From DASVNK01 sp964478815 (GTDB taxonomy: Bacteria; Verrucomicrobiota; Verrucomicrobiia; Limisphaerales; SXQI01), in NCBI GenBank assembly GCA_964478815.1, contig CAYZKY010000002.1, positions 1 to 64,000 on the forward strand: DNA of 64,000 nt, written 5' to 3'. Positions 17,456 to 27,600 of the stretch are shown one piece after another. Made by a program: the position numbers and the translations under genes. The stretch's first letter is position 1, and the number at the start of each line of letters is the position of its first letter. The notes beneath the pieces were generated by a model. It was not told the DNA's origin. It made no database searches and worked only from the letters and a program-made list of their open reading frames with translations.

Positions 17456-17979
17456 CCTCAGACCAAGCCTCCACTCCTGCCGTGCCCGAACAAACGTCTT
17501 ACACCGTCGGCGTCATCTCCGATACGCACGGCTTTATGGACCCGCAGCTCGAAGAGATTTTTGCGGGCGTCGACCACATCGTCCACGCCGGCGATATCGG
17601 CTGGGCCTCCGTCATTCTCGAACTCGAACATATCGCGCCCGTCACCGCCGTCACCGGCAACACGGACGAGTCGAATCCCCAGTTCAAAGACACGGAAATC
17701 GTCGAACTCGCCGGCCGCCGCTTCCTGATCCACCATCAGGTCGATCCCCGCAGCCCGAATAGCAAGATCAAGCAGCGGATCATCCGCGAGGCCCCGGATG
17801 TCGTCATTTCCGGCCATACCCACAAACGTTCGTTGGAGATGATCGGCGACATCCTCTATCTCAACCCCGGCTACTCCGGCCAGCCCAAGCCCGGCGCCGC
17901 CCGCTCCGTCGCTCTCCTGCACTGCGACGATCAGGGCATCACCGTCGATTTCGTCGATCTCGACCCCGCCGCCGCGTAG
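17452..17979 (+). CDS. YfcE/MJ0936-type metallophosphoesterase
   Basis: A 175-residue calcineurin-like phosphodiesterase of the small YfcE/MJ0936 family. The full metal-binding set is present: ISDTHG (Asp, His), HAGDIGW (Asp), TGNTDE (Asn), IHHQ (His) and SGHTHK (His pair). Family members hydrolyse phosphodiesters in vitro; the physiological substrate is not established. The GTG start at 17452 overlaps the preceding stop by four bases. The first 16 residues before YTVGVISDTHG are a flexible extension. The pair with the membrane protein suggests co-expression, with no clear shared role. Confidence 0.88.
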   Translation: MTSDQASTPAVPEQTSYTVGVISDTHGFMDPQLEEIFAGVDHIVHAGDIGWASVILELEHIAPVTAVTGNTDESNPQFKDTEIVELAGRRFLIHHQVDPRSPNSKIKQRIIREAPDVVISGHTHKRSLEMIGDILYLNPGYSGQPKPGAARSVALLHCDDQGITVDFVDLDPAAA

Positions 17980-18160
17980 TGGCTCTTCCCGAACGGGTAG
18001 CATGGCGTCCGGTCCAAAGCCTCCCGCGCAGCGGAGATGCCAGTTGCGGTATTCGCAAGCCCCGCTTGCTCTCGCGGTCTATCTGAAACTCCCTATCCGC
18101 CGATTTGGGCGTGCCGGGCTTCTTGACACTCCCCACCCCCTCGCGAAGACTCTCCCCTCT

Positions 18161-19771
18161 ATGGCCGAACCGAAACAGACCGACCGGATGGAAAAGATCG
18201 TTTCCCTGTGCAAACGCCGGGGTTTCATCTTCCAGTCCTCCGAAATCTACGGCGGCATCAACGGGTTCTGGGATTACGGCCCCCTCGGCGCCGAACTCAA
18301 GCGCAACGTCAAGGAACGCTGGTGGCGCTCCATGACCCAGGAACGCGACGATATCTCGGGTCTGGAAGCCACCATTATCATGCATCCCAAAATCTGGGAA
18401 GCCAGCGGCCATACCGCCACCTTCAGCGATCCGATGGTCGATTGCCTGCTGACCAAGAAGCGCTTCCGTGCCGACCAGATCGATCCCCAGAGTGGCACCG
18501 CCTATTGGTATTCCGGCGCGAAGGATGCCGAGTCCGGCAAGGAGATTGCCGAACCCTACGCCGTCCTCCTGCCCAAAGGCGGCCATGATGAATCGGCCCG
18601 CAAGGTCGCCCGCAAGTTTTACGAACAGCGCGGCCTGACCAAGGTCGAACTCCACGGCGAACGGACCGAACCGGTCGAGAACAGCACCCGCTTCAATCCC
18701 GAGAACGGCAGCCTGGTCACCGAACCCCGCCCGTTCAACCTGATGTTCAAGACTTACGTCGGCCCGGTCGAAAGCGCCGACAATGTTGCCTATCTCCGTC
18801 CCGAGACCGCCCAAGCCATCTTCGCGCAGTTCAAGAACGTGCTCGAAGTGTCCCGGCAGAAAGTCCCTTTCGGCATCTGCCAGATCGGCAAGGCGTTCCG
18901 CAACGAGATCAACCCGCGCAATTTCACCTTCCGCTCCCGCGAGTTCGAGCAGATGGAACTCGAATTCTTCATCCGCCCGAACGAAGTCGCCGCCAAACTC
19001 GCCGCCGACCCTCAGGCCGCCGCCGGCCAACCCCAGCCCAACTGGGGTTGGGATGAATGGCATAAGTACTGGGTGGAAGAGCGCATCCGCTGGTACGAGA
19101 GCATCGGCCTGAGCCGCGATACGCTCGAGCTCTACTGGCAGAAGAAAGAGGAACTCGCCCACTACGCCAAGGCCACGGTCGACATTCTTTACAAGTTTCC
19201 CTTCGGCACGCAGGAGCTGGAAGGCATTGCCGCCCGCGGCGATTTCGACCTGTCGCAACACCAGAAGTTCAGCGGCAAATCGATGGAATACTTCGACGAG
19301 GAAACCAAGGCAAAGTACGTCCCCCACGTCATCGAGCCCAGCGCCGGTGTTGATCGGCTGATCCTCGCCCTCATCTGCAGCGCCTACGCCGAGGAAGAAG
19401 TCACGGACGAAAAGGGCAACAAGGAAGTCCGCACCGTCATGCGCTTCCATCCCCGCATCGCGCCGATCAAGGTCGGGGTGTTCCCGCTGCTCAAAAACCG
19501 CCCCGAACTAGTCAACAAAGCGCTGGCCGTCCGTGATTTATTGCGGCCGCACATGAGCGTCTTCTACGACGACGCCGGCGCGATTGGCCGCCGCTACCGC
19601 CGCCAGGACGAAGCCGGCACCCCGTACGGCGTTACCATCGATTTCGATACGCTCGGCGAAAAGGGCGAGGAATTGAAGGATACCGTCACCCTGCGCGACC
19701 GCGATTCGATGAAACAGGAACGGGTCAAGATCGACGACCTGCTCCCGCTCCTCCTCGCGAAGATGCGTTAG
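18161..19771 (+). CDS. glyS: Glycyl-tRNA synthetase, dimeric class II type
   Basis: Charges tRNA-Gly with glycine. At 536 residues it is the single-chain alpha2 type (as in Gram-positives, Thermus and eukaryotes) rather than the split GlyQ/GlyS of proteobacteria. Class II motif 1 is around GFWDYGPLGAELKRNVKERWW. Motif 2 covers GKAFRNEINPRNFTFRSREF.QMELEFF. Motif 3 is PSAGVDRLILAL. The C-terminal anticodon-binding domain spans about 430-536 (IAPIKVGVFPLL). ATG 18161 was chosen because the family begins with this EKIVSLCKRRGF segment; upstream codons encode nothing recognisable. No good Shine-Dalgarno sequence is seen. It converges with the MFS gene. Confidence 0.96.
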   Translation: MAEPKQTDRMEKIVSLCKRRGFIFQSSEIYGGINGFWDYGPLGAELKRNVKERWWRSMTQERDDISGLEATIIMHPKIWEASGHTATFSDPMVDCLLTKKRFRADQIDPQSGTAYWYSGAKDAESGKEIAEPYAVLLPKGGHDESARKVARKFYEQRGLTKVELHGERTEPVENSTRFNPENGSLVTEPRPFNLMFKTYVGPVESADNVAYLRPETAQAIFAQFKNVLEVSRQKVPFGICQIGKAFRNEINPRNFTFRSREFEQMELEFFIRPNEVAAKLAADPQAAAGQPQPNWGWDEWHKYWVEERIRWYESIGLSRDTLELYWQKKEELAHYAKATVDILYKFPFGTQELEGIAARGDFDLSQHQKFSGKSMEYFDEETKAKYVPHVIEPSAGVDRLILALICSAYAEEEVTDEKGNKEVRTVMRFHPRIAPIKVGVFPLLKNRPELVNKALAVRDLLRPHMSVFYDDAGAIGRRYRRQDEAGTPYGVTIDFDTLGEKGEELKDTVTLRDRDSMKQERVKIDDLLPLLLAKMR

Positions 19772-19792
19772 GAAGCGCGCGCGATTTGCGCG

Positions 19793-21097
19793 TCAGGTCT
19801 GCTCGGCCGTCTCGTCCCGCAGCTCCGGGAGCAGCAGCGCCACGAATGTGGCCGGGACAAAAATGAACGACACGTAGAGCAGCGCTTCCCGCATGTCCGC
19901 CACGGTCGAGAACACGCCGAAGACCACCGTGCCCACCGCGGCCACCACCCGGCCGATGTTGTAGCAAAAGCCCGATCCGGTCGTCCGCAGCAGGGTCGGG
20001 AAGAGCGGCGGCAGATACATCGTAAACAAGCCGAACACGCCCGAACAAAAACCGACGATCGGCAGGAGCACGATCATCGTCCCCGAGGAACGGGGCACGA
20101 TGTACGAATAAAAGATCGAGACCGCGAACATCCCGCACATCAGCGCGATGGTCTTCGGATAGCCCAGCCGCCGCGCCAGCCACGCCGCCGCGAAATTTCC
20201 GAAAATCGACACGGCCATCACCAGGAAGAAAACCGTCGTGACGAGTTGCTGCACCTGAGGCGGCGTCCAGCCCTTCACGTCCGGCAATGTCCGCAAGTGT
20301 TGGGCATGCCAGAAGAGAAAGGCCCACCACCCCGTCAACGACAGCGCGCAAATCGCCAGCACCCGGAAGGTCGTCCCCCGAATCCCCTTGCGGAAAAGGT
20401 CCCGTATCCCCGGCTCCTTCCCCACCGCCGCTTTCTTGGCCGCATGCCATTCTTCCGGCTCCGGGACATGCCGCCGAATCCAGAAAACCATCAGCGCCGG
20501 CAATATCCCTACCAGAAAGACCCATCGATCCTGATAGTTGGGAATGTAGGTGAGAATCGCCACCGCCGCGCACGCCAGCAACACCCCCAGATTCACCCCC
20601 GTCTGCAGCACCGCCGCGATCCATGCCCGCCATTTTTTCGGCCACGTCTCCGAAAGCAGGCTCGATCCGACCGCCCATTCGCCTCCCACCCCCAGCGCCG
20701 CCAGGAACCGGCAGATCAAGAGCTGCCACCATGTCTCCACGAAAAACGATAACCCGGTGAAGATCGCATAGGTCAGAATGGTCAGGCTCAACGCCCGGCT
20801 CCGTCCTAGCTTGTCCCCAATCCGTCCGAAGAACGCTCCGCCCAGCGCCCACCCGACCAAAAACGCCGCCTGAATCCATCCGCTGTAAATCTTCGCTTTC
20901 GGATCGCCGATCGGCGTCTGCACCAGCGTGGCCACGAAGCTCGCCGCCACCAGCGTATACAGATGCATGTCCAGCCCGTCGAAGAGCCACCCCAGCCACG
21001 CCGCGATGCCGGACTTCCACTGGCGCGGCGAAAGCTCGCGCAATGTCGTCGCTTCGCGCGCTGCGGCAGGTTCCGGGTTGAGCACGGGTTGGGACAT
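19793..21097 (-). CDS. MFS transporter, sugar/organic-acid:proton symporter-like
   Basis: A 434-residue major facilitator protein with about twelve membrane segments. The A-like signature GRIGDKLGRSRAL lies between segments 2 and 3, and RFLAALGVGGEWAVG matches the sialate/aromatic-acid-type symporters (NanT, AAHS). The N-terminal WLGWLFDGLDMHLY contains the acidic residue typical of that group. Substrate unknown. A paralogue of the same subgroup lies at 52520. It is followed upstream on the same strand by a Tat-exported hydrolase gene (end 21164), so the pair may handle a shared substrate, for example releasing and importing an organic acid or sugar; this is inference. Confidence 0.88.
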   Translation of the reverse strand: MSQPVLNPEPAAAREATTLRELSPRQWKSGIAAWLGWLFDGLDMHLYTLVAASFVATLVQTPIGDPKAKIYSGWIQAAFLVGWALGGAFFGRIGDKLGRSRALSLTILTYAIFTGLSFFVETWWQLLICRFLAALGVGGEWAVGSSLLSETWPKKWRAWIAAVLQTGVNLGVLLACAAVAILTYIPNYQDRWVFLVGILPALMVFWIRRHVPEPEEWHAAKKAAVGKEPGIRDLFRKGIRGTTFRVLAICALSLTGWWAFLFWHAQHLRTLPDVKGWTPPQVQQLVTTVFFLVMAVSIFGNFAAAWLARRLGYPKTIALMCGMFAVSIFYSYIVPRSSGTMIVLLPIVGFCSGVFGLFTMYLPPLFPTLLRTTGSGFCYNIGRVVAAVGTVVFGVFSTVADMREALLYVSFIFVPATFVALLLPELRDETAEQT

Positions 21098-21163
21098 GCG
21101 CGGACTCTAGCCGCGCCGGTTTTGCCGGCGCAATCTTCTTTCGGCCCCGCCGAAATTCACGGC

Positions 21164-22210
21164 TTAGGCCAGCGCCTGAGCCATCCGTTCGTAGGCCAGT
21201 TTCCGCAACTCCGGCGGGAAACGATGGCCGCCATCCGGATGATGCACCTCTGGCTGATCCGCCGCGCCCAGCAGCCGGTAGACCGGCCGCACCTTCTCCA
21301 CCACCGCATCCACGCTCCGCCACTGGAAATTCGCATCCCCCAGCGGCGCGCTGATAAAACACGCCCTGGGCGCGATCGCCGCCAGCACGTCCGGAAAATC
21401 GAACGGCAACTCCTCCAGTTTATACTTGAGCAGGTTCGGCATGTACCGCGTGCTGGTCCAACCGCGAATATCCCCCTTCATGTAATCCCGGAACGAATCG
21501 AACCCGCAGCTCGTCGCCGCGAATTTCAGCCGTGCATCGAACGCCGCCGTAAACAGCGAGTTATGCCCTCCCAGCGAATGCCCCATCGTCGCGAAGCGCC
21601 CCCGCCGCACGAACGGCATCGATTCGAGCAAATCCAGTCCCCGCATGTTGTCCCAGATCGCCTTCATCGTGCCGCTCTCGTAACCCAGCTTCTTCAGATC
21701 CGGCGCGTAATTCGCCAGCAGCGGATACGCCGGGGCCAGGCACACATAACCGCGCTCCGCCAATTCCACCCCATACGCGTCGTCCGGGCTGTTGCCGAGC
21801 CCCACCACCACCTTCTGCCCGGCTTTGTGCGTTTGATGCAGGCAAAGCACCCCGTGCCGCCTCGCCCGCGCTTCCAGACACGCCTTCGGAATCAGCAGGT
21901 AAGCGGGCACCCGCGAACCGGGCTCCGACGAATACTCGATGAACCGCCGCACGTAACTGCCCATATCCTCTTCGGTCAGCGTCTTGACCTCGAATGGGCC
22001 ACGCTTGTCGCGGCCGGGCAAACGCCCCATGACCACCTGCATGGATTCGAGAATTTCGCGGCGGCGTTTGGCCCACTCCCGCGCCGACCGCACCCGCCGC
22101 GGAGCCCCATTCGGCAACCGATACGAGAGCAGTTCCCGCCCGCCCGCCCGCACCGCCAGCGAAGCGAACGTTCCCACGAGCACCAAGCGGAAAAACGATC
22201 GTCGGTCCAT
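21164..22210 (-). CDS. Tat-exported alpha/beta hydrolase
   Basis: A 348-residue alpha/beta-hydrolase of the acetyl-xylan-esterase/dienelactone-hydrolase-like group. The N-terminus MDRRSFFRLVLVGTFA has the twin-arginine pattern, so export is probably by Tat. The nucleophile elbow is GHSLGGH. An Asp in the LGAADQPE region and the late His in PDGGHRFP complete a plausible triad. PAYLLIPK and HQTHKAG are the typical oxyanion-side motifs. Start MDRR at 22210 is preferred over MLMDRR at 22216, and over a longer frame that overlaps the intergenic region. The MFS gene follows 66 bases downstream. Confidence 0.85.
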   Translation of the reverse strand: MDRRSFFRLVLVGTFASLAVRAGGRELLSYRLPNGAPRRVRSAREWAKRRREILESMQVVMGRLPGRDKRGPFEVKTLTEEDMGSYVRRFIEYSSEPGSRVPAYLLIPKACLEARARRHGVLCLHQTHKAGQKVVVGLGNSPDDAYGVELAERGYVCLAPAYPLLANYAPDLKKLGYESGTMKAIWDNMRGLDLLESMPFVRRGRFATMGHSLGGHNSLFTAAFDARLKFAATSCGFDSFRDYMKGDIRGWTSTRYMPNLLKYKLEELPFDFPDVLAAIAPRACFISAPLGDANFQWRSVDAVVEKVRPVYRLLGAADQPEVHHPDGGHRFPPELRKLAYERMAQALA

Positions 22211-22439
22211 GAGCATGCCTCTGAGTCTGCTCCAAGCCCGACCCGCAGAGCAATGGGGAGTTGCAGAAGCACCCATGTATCAAGCGCTGGCCAGCCACCG
22301 TGAAGCACGCAGTATGACTTCGATCCCCACAGACAATGCCCCGCTAACTGGAAGGATTCGACCATCGCCGCCGCATTTTTCAAAAAAATGGACTGACCTT
22401 CGCTCAGATCAAAGCGGTGAGGGTTTTACCGCCCCGACT

Positions 22440-23417
22440 TCATTCGAAACGAAACCGGCTCGCCGCCAGGTACTCAGCCAGGTTCTCGCTCGCCAGCCAA
22501 TGACGCTGCAGTCGCTCGGCGACAGCTCCCGTGGTGTTGGAACCGGCAAACGGATCATAGACAAGGTCGGATTCGTCTGTCAGGAGTTTGATGAAAAACT
22601 CCGGCAGCGCCGCTGGAAATCGCGCTGGATGAATCTTCATTCCGGCTTCCTTGCACCGTTTTGTATAGAGGTCGTTCGCAGCGTTGTTGCCGAACTTCAA
22701 CATCGTTTCTCCATCGGCGTCTTCCACGACATTCGGCGGGATTGATCCTCCCGGTTCGATTTCGGTAAATCCAAGCCGGATATTGTGTCCGGATGGGCGC
22801 ACCGTTTCCCGGACTCCGCGTTTGTTCAAGCGCAACATGTCGGCGCTGTATGGGCGAAGCACACGGCGATTATTCGCTTTGGGCGAGGGTGTTTTTGAAA
22901 ACCACCAGACATATTCGACCGCGTCTTTGACGCGGATACGCCGCACCGTGACCCATTCCGCAGGCATCGGCATTTTTGCCGGATTATACCAAAAGCATTC
23001 CTGCGCCAGGTGGAAGCCGATCTCTTCCACCAAAGCAATCATCAGCTTAAAGTGGTAAATCGACCGCGTTGGGGCTCCTGCGTTGTAGCTTCCGCCGATA
23101 TTTAGGACGAAGCTCCCGTCCGGCTTGAGCACTCTAAAAAAATCCCGGGCAAATTCGAGGAACCATTGGACATACTCGGCTTTCGCCACATTCCCATACT
23201 CTTTTTTGAAGTGCAGCGCATATGGAGGCGAAGTAAAAATGAGATTCACCGAATTGTCCGGCAATTGCGCCAAAACTTTCTTCGAGTCGCTCAAGTAGGC
23301 CGCGCCTTGCTCCGTTCGATAGGACGGCTCCCAGCCCGGCAGCAACGACGTCGGATGCTTGCCGTTCCCGAATACGAAGCTCGCTTGCGCTCTGGATATT
23401 TTCACCTCTTTTTTCAT
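22440..23417 (-). CDS. DNA N4-cytosine methyltransferase, beta class (PvuII-like)
   Basis: A 325-residue modification methylase. Motif IV TSPPY is at 62-66 and motif I DPFAGSNTTG at about 288-297, so the catalytic motif comes before the AdoMet-binding motif: the beta-class order. TSPPY fits N4-cytosine methylation. Long stretches (AEWV.VRRIRVKDAV, VRPSGHN, KPHPARFPAALPEFFI-like) resemble M.PvuII as I remember it. The recognition site cannot be read from sequence. It is divergent from a small HTH gene and a putative endonuclease, making a complete restriction-modification unit. Base composition is clearly more AT-rich than the flanking genes, a sign of transfer. Confidence 0.9.
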   Translation of the reverse strand: MKKEVKISRAQASFVFGNGKHPTSLLPGWEPSYRTEQGAAYLSDSKKVLAQLPDNSVNLIFTSPPYALHFKKEYGNVAKAEYVQWFLEFARDFFRVLKPDGSFVLNIGGSYNAGAPTRSIYHFKLMIALVEEIGFHLAQECFWYNPAKMPMPAEWVTVRRIRVKDAVEYVWWFSKTPSPKANNRRVLRPYSADMLRLNKRGVRETVRPSGHNIRLGFTEIEPGGSIPPNVVEDADGETMLKFGNNAANDLYTKRCKEAGMKIHPARFPAALPEFFIKLLTDESDLVYDPFAGSNTTGAVAERLQRHWLASENLAEYLAASRFRFE

Positions 23418-23439
23418 GATCCTAGCATTCGACGAAATG

Positions 23440-23457
23440 GGTTTCCATCCAGAAACC
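23440..23457. promoter_or_regulatory. Inverted repeat in the R-M divergent promoter region
   Basis: GGTTTC and GAAACC arms surround a 6-base centre, 23 bases upstream of the methylase start. The size and place suit an operator for the HTH protein encoded next door, a controller role known from type II systems. Regulation by that protein is inference. Confidence 0.35.
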
Positions 23458-23479
23458 GCCTTACTATCATGCGCTGCCC

Positions 23480-23515
23480 GAAGCCATCTGCCTCGATTTT
23501 GGGCAGACTGGCTTC
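23480..23515. promoter_or_regulatory. Hairpin between divergent R-M genes
   Basis: GAAGCCA (23480-23486) pairs with TGGCTTC (23509-23515) and CTGCC (23488-23492) with GGCAG (23502-23506), giving an interrupted 12-bp stem with a 9-base loop. It ends 30 bases before the HTH-gene start. It could be an operator, an attenuator in the leader, or a block between the divergent transcripts. It is not followed by a T run on either strand. Confidence 0.4.
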
Positions 23516-23545
23516 CACGATGAAGTTTGCTGAAATAGGTTTACA

Positions 23546-23779
23546 TTGTCAACTAAATTCGAAACCACAATTTTGCCTGAAGATTGGATATCCTCAGCCG
23601 AGGCGGCTCGGCTCAGGGGCATCTCGCGCCAAGCGGTTGCCAAGCTCATTCGCACGGGCCGTATTTCCACGCTGAAAATCGCCGGGCGGCATCTCGTAAA
23701 ACGCTCGGATATCCTAAATTTCCAACCTCGCAAGCCCGGCCGCCGCCGGCAGCATTTGCCGAATGAGCAGGATCGATGA
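23546..23779 (+). CDS. Small HTH/excisionase-like protein, possible R-M controller
   Basis: A 77-residue protein with one winged-helix/MerR-like helix-turn-helix: WISSAEAARLRGISRQAVAK then RTGRISTLKIAGRHLV. This is the layout of excisionase-family (helix-turn-helix 17) DNA-binding domains. The C-terminus is short and basic (RKPGRRRQ). The start is TTG at 23546; no in-frame ATG precedes the HTH. It overlaps the endonuclease gene by 17 bases, so the two are probably translated from one message. Position between methylase and endonuclease suggests a controller role, but classical C proteins have an Xre-type fold, so this would be a different kind. Confidence 0.7.
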   Translation: MSTKFETTILPEDWISSAEAARLRGISRQAVAKLIRTGRISTLKIAGRHLVKRSDILNFQPRKPGRRRQHLPNEQDR

Positions 23780-24470
23780 GGTCAAGACGCTGCTGGCTCG
23801 GTGCACGCTGGAGGAACGCCAGCAGGTTTTTCGATTTTTGCGGCAGGAGTTCAGAATCCATCCGATCGAAGACAAGCTTCATACGAAAGCGGAAGTTATT
23901 CTCGAAGCTTTCGGCCGAGCCAACGACCTGACCTTGCGGGGAATTCGGGGAATCATCGCCGAAGCGGCCTTCACCGTCGATGTCGTCGGAACCTTGCCAG
24001 GATGGAAAGACGTCACGCCGCCCGGCGATCACGCGTTTGACTGCGCGCTCGAAGATCAGTTCGGTCGCGTTACCATTCAGGTGAAATTGCAGCGTCTGAA
24101 AGACCATAAACCCATGAGCGCCAAGCAAGGATACCGTTTCCTGCCGGCCGATCAGTTTGTTGTGGAGACCCAACGCACCCGAGGCGGGCTCGACACTCGA
24201 GGCGGCAAGACTCGGCCTTATCGATTTGGAGAATTCGAAATTCTGGCGGTTTCCCTCCATCCTTCGACAAATGACTGGGCAAATTTCATGTACACTGTGG
24301 CTGACTGGCTCCTTCCGGACCCGAACTACCCGCAGTGCCTCCTGAAATTTCAGCCCGTTTCGCCAACCGAGAATGCCGACTGGACTCCTGATTTTCGAAC
24401 AGCCGTTTCGTGGTTGCGAAGCGGCCGCAAAAAGCAAATTTGCGCGGATTTCGTTAACTCTGCTAAGTAA
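23763..24470 (+). CDS. Putative type II restriction endonuclease
   Basis: A 235-residue protein with no close family I can name. The region around residues 93-108 (FDCALED..GRVTIQVKLQ) has Asp93, a beta-hairpin and then Gln-Val-Lys (106-108). This resembles the D...QxK variant of the PD-(D/E)xK nuclease core known from Mrr-like enzymes, with a candidate Glu67 on the preceding helix. Gene order (overlapping the HTH gene, divergent from a beta-class methylase) is the main reason to call it the cognate endonuclease. It is AT-richer than neighbouring genes. An alternative is a methylase-linked protein without cleavage activity. Confidence 0.65.
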   Translation: MSRIDEVKTLLARCTLEERQQVFRFLRQEFRIHPIEDKLHTKAEVILEAFGRANDLTLRGIRGIIAEAAFTVDVVGTLPGWKDVTPPGDHAFDCALEDQFGRVTIQVKLQRLKDHKPMSAKQGYRFLPADQFVVETQRTRGGLDTRGGKTRPYRFGEFEILAVSLHPSTNDWANFMYTVADWLLPDPNYPQCLLKFQPVSPTENADWTPDFRTAVSWLRSGRKKQICADFVNSAK

Positions 24471-24680
24471 ACTGGGGAATTTCGATCGCGATCGCGATTC
24501 GCTGCCGGAAAGGCATCTCGCGATAGCGGGCGATCTCCATGGCGGTGGCTGGTTCAGGTGTGACCCGCGCAAGGCAACGAATGCGCCCGCGCCTTTCACC
24601 GAATTCCTTTGAGCCGTTTTGCCATTCGCGCGGGCCTCCATTCTCGGTTAGGTTGTGACTTCGTTCGGGAGTGAAAATTC
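24471..24680. other. Spacer between R-M island and uvrA
   Basis: No gene seen. An overlapping GATCGCG palindromic string (about 24484-24498) contains the octamer GCGATCGC. The last 15 bases hold GGGAGTG, the likely ribosome binding site of uvrA. The change from AT-richer to GC-rich composition occurs here and marks the right edge of the R-M island. Confidence 0.5.
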
Positions 24681-27600
24681 ATGGGTAAAGAGTTCATCCG
24701 AATCGGAGGAGCGCGGGAGCACAATCTCAAAAACCTCACGCTGACCATCCCTCGGGACAAACTGGTGGTCATCACCGGCTTGAGCGGGTCGGGCAAAAGC
24801 TCGCTCGCCTTCGACACGATCTACGCCGAGGGCCAGCGCAAGTACGTCGAATCTCTCTCGGCCTATGCGCGCCAGTTCCTCGACCAGATGCAGAAGCCCG
24901 ATGTCGATTACATCGAGGGCCTCTCGCCCTCCATTGCCATCGAGCAGCGCGGCTCCGGCTCGAATCCGCGCTCCATCATCGCCACCACCACCGAGATTTA
25001 CGATTACCTTCGCCTGCTCTTTGCCAATGTCGGCCATCCCCATTGCCCGATCAGCGGCCAGCCCATCCGCCACCAGACGACGAGCGACATCGTCGACAAG
25101 GTCATCGCCCTGCCCCCGCGCACCCGCATCATGCTGCTGGCGCCCGTGGTCTGGGACGAGAAGGGCGAATTCCGCGATGTCATCGAGCGGCTCGCTCGCG
25201 AAGGGTTCGTCCGCGCCCGCGTCGATAACGAGTTCGTCGAACTCGCCGCGAACGTTCGGGTGAAGCTCGATCCCAAGGCGAAACACACCATCGAGGTCGT
25301 GGTGGATCGCCTGGTCATCGATGAGAAGATTCGCACGCGGCTGAGCGATTCGATGGAGACGGCTCTCAAGTGGGGCGAAGGCACCGTGCGCGTGTTGCAC
25401 CAACTGGCCGCAGATGCCTCGGCCGGCGCGGCGGCCTGGGTCGAGAACATGCACTCGAACCGCATGTACAGCCCGGCCACCGGCCTCAGCTACGAGAAGC
25501 CGTTGCCGAAGCATTTCTCCTTCAACTCCCCCTTCGGCGCGTGCCCGGTCTGCCACGGTTTGGGCCAAAAGCTGGTCTTCGATGTCAATTTGATCGTTCC
25601 GGATTCGCAGAAATCGCTGGAACAGGGAGCCCTCCTTCCCTGGCGGCGCGGAGGCAAGCGGATGATCACGTACTATCAAAGTGTGCTCCGCACCGTCGCG
25701 GCCCATTACAACGCGCCGCTGAATGTCCCGTTTTCCAAGCTGCCGGAGTCCTTTCGCCAGAAACTGCTCCACGGGACCGGCGACGAGGAGATCGAGTTCA
25801 GCTTTTCCCGTGGTGGAAAATTAAGCAGCGTGAAGCGCCCCTTCGAAGGCGTGCTGCCGAACCTCGAACGCCTCTACACCGAAAGCGAAAGCGAATTCAC
25901 CCGCAACCGCCTCAAGGGCTTCATGAGCCCCGAGCATTGCGATGCCTGCGGCGGGCAGCGGCTCAAGCCGGAGATTCTGTCGGTGACTCTCGGCGACAAA
26001 GTCACGAGCGCGACGCTGAATCCCGCGTTGCTGCCGCCGGGCGCTAAGCCGCGCTCGAATCGCCCGGCTCCCACCGAACCGATTCCGGGCCTTTCGATCA
26101 TGGACGCGTGCGGCCTCTCGGTCGATGCTGCCGACGAATTCTTCGCTAATCTGACTCTCACTCCGTTCGAGCAGAAAGTCGCCGCGGAAGCGATCAAGGA
26201 AGTCCGCGCCCGCCTCGGTTTCCTCAAGAATGTGGGCCTCGGTTACCTCACGCTCGACCGTGAGAGCGGCACCCTGAGCGGCGGCGAAGCCCAGCGCATC
26301 CGCCTCGCCACGCAGATTGGCGCGGGCCTCGTCGGCGTGCTCTACATCCTGGACGAGCCCAGCATCGGCCTCCACCAGCGCGACAACGAGCGCCTGCTCT
26401 CCACGCTCGAAGGCTTGCGCGACATCGGCAATACCGTCCTCGTCGTCGAGCATGACGAGGACACCATTCGCCGCGCGGATTACATTCTCGACCTCGGCCC
26501 TGGAGCGGGGGTTCACGGCGGCCATCTGGTTGCGGCCGGCCCTTTGCCGGAGATTGTCGCCAATCCCCAGTCCCTCACGGGCCGGTACCTCAAGGGCGAA
26601 CTGAACATCGCCGTTCCCAAAACCCGCACCAAACCTTCCGGCGTCCGCGGTTGGATCGACATTCGCGGCGCTCGCGAAAACAATCTCAAAAACATCACCG
26701 CCAGCATCCCGCTCGGCACGCTCACCTGCGTCACCGGCGTCAGCGGTTCCGGCAAAAGCACCTTGGTCGATGACGTCTTTCGCCGTGCGCTCTTCCGCCA
26801 GTGGTACGGATCGAAAGAACGCCCGGGCGAACACGATTCCATCGAGGGCGCGGAGAACCTCAGCAAGATTATCGTCGTCGACCAAACCCCCATCGGCCGC
26901 ACGCCGCGCAGCAATCCGGCCACGTATACGGGCATCTTCAATCAAATCCGCGACCTCTTCGCCAAACTGCCCTCCGCCAAAGTCCGCGGCTACGGCCCCA
27001 GCCGTTTCAGCTTCAATGTCAAAGGCGGCCGCTGCGAGAAATGCCAGGGGGACGGCCTCATCAAGATCGAGATGCACTTCCTCCCGCCGGTCTACGTGAC
27101 TTGCGAGGCGTGCAATGGCCGCCGCTACAATCGCGAGACGCTCGAGATCACCTACAAAGGCATGAACATCGCCGACGTCCTCAACATGACCGTGGATGAG
27201 GCGGTGAACTTTTTCCGCGCGGTTCCCAAGATTCACGAGATTTGCCTCACGCTCGCTGAAGTCGGCCTCGGCTACATCGGCCTCGGCCAATCCGGCACCA
27301 CCCTCAGCGGCGGCGAAGCCCAGCGCATCAAGCTTGCCTCGGAACTGAGCCGCAAATCCACCGGCAAGGCCCTCTACATCCTCGACGAGCCCACCACCGG
27401 CCTTCACTTTCACGATGTCGCCAAACTCCTCGACGTCTTTTACAAACTCCGCGCCCCCGGCAACACCCTTCTCGTCATCGAGCACAATCTTGACATCATC
27501 AAGGCCGCCGATTGGGTCATCGACCTCGGCCCCGAAGGAGGCAGCGCCGGCGGCTCCATCATCGCTTACGGCCCCCCGGAAGCCATCGCGGCCAACCCCC

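Noticed and set aside
18123..18128. TTGACA before glyS as a -35 box
   Set aside because: No acceptable -10 sequence follows at 16-18 bases.
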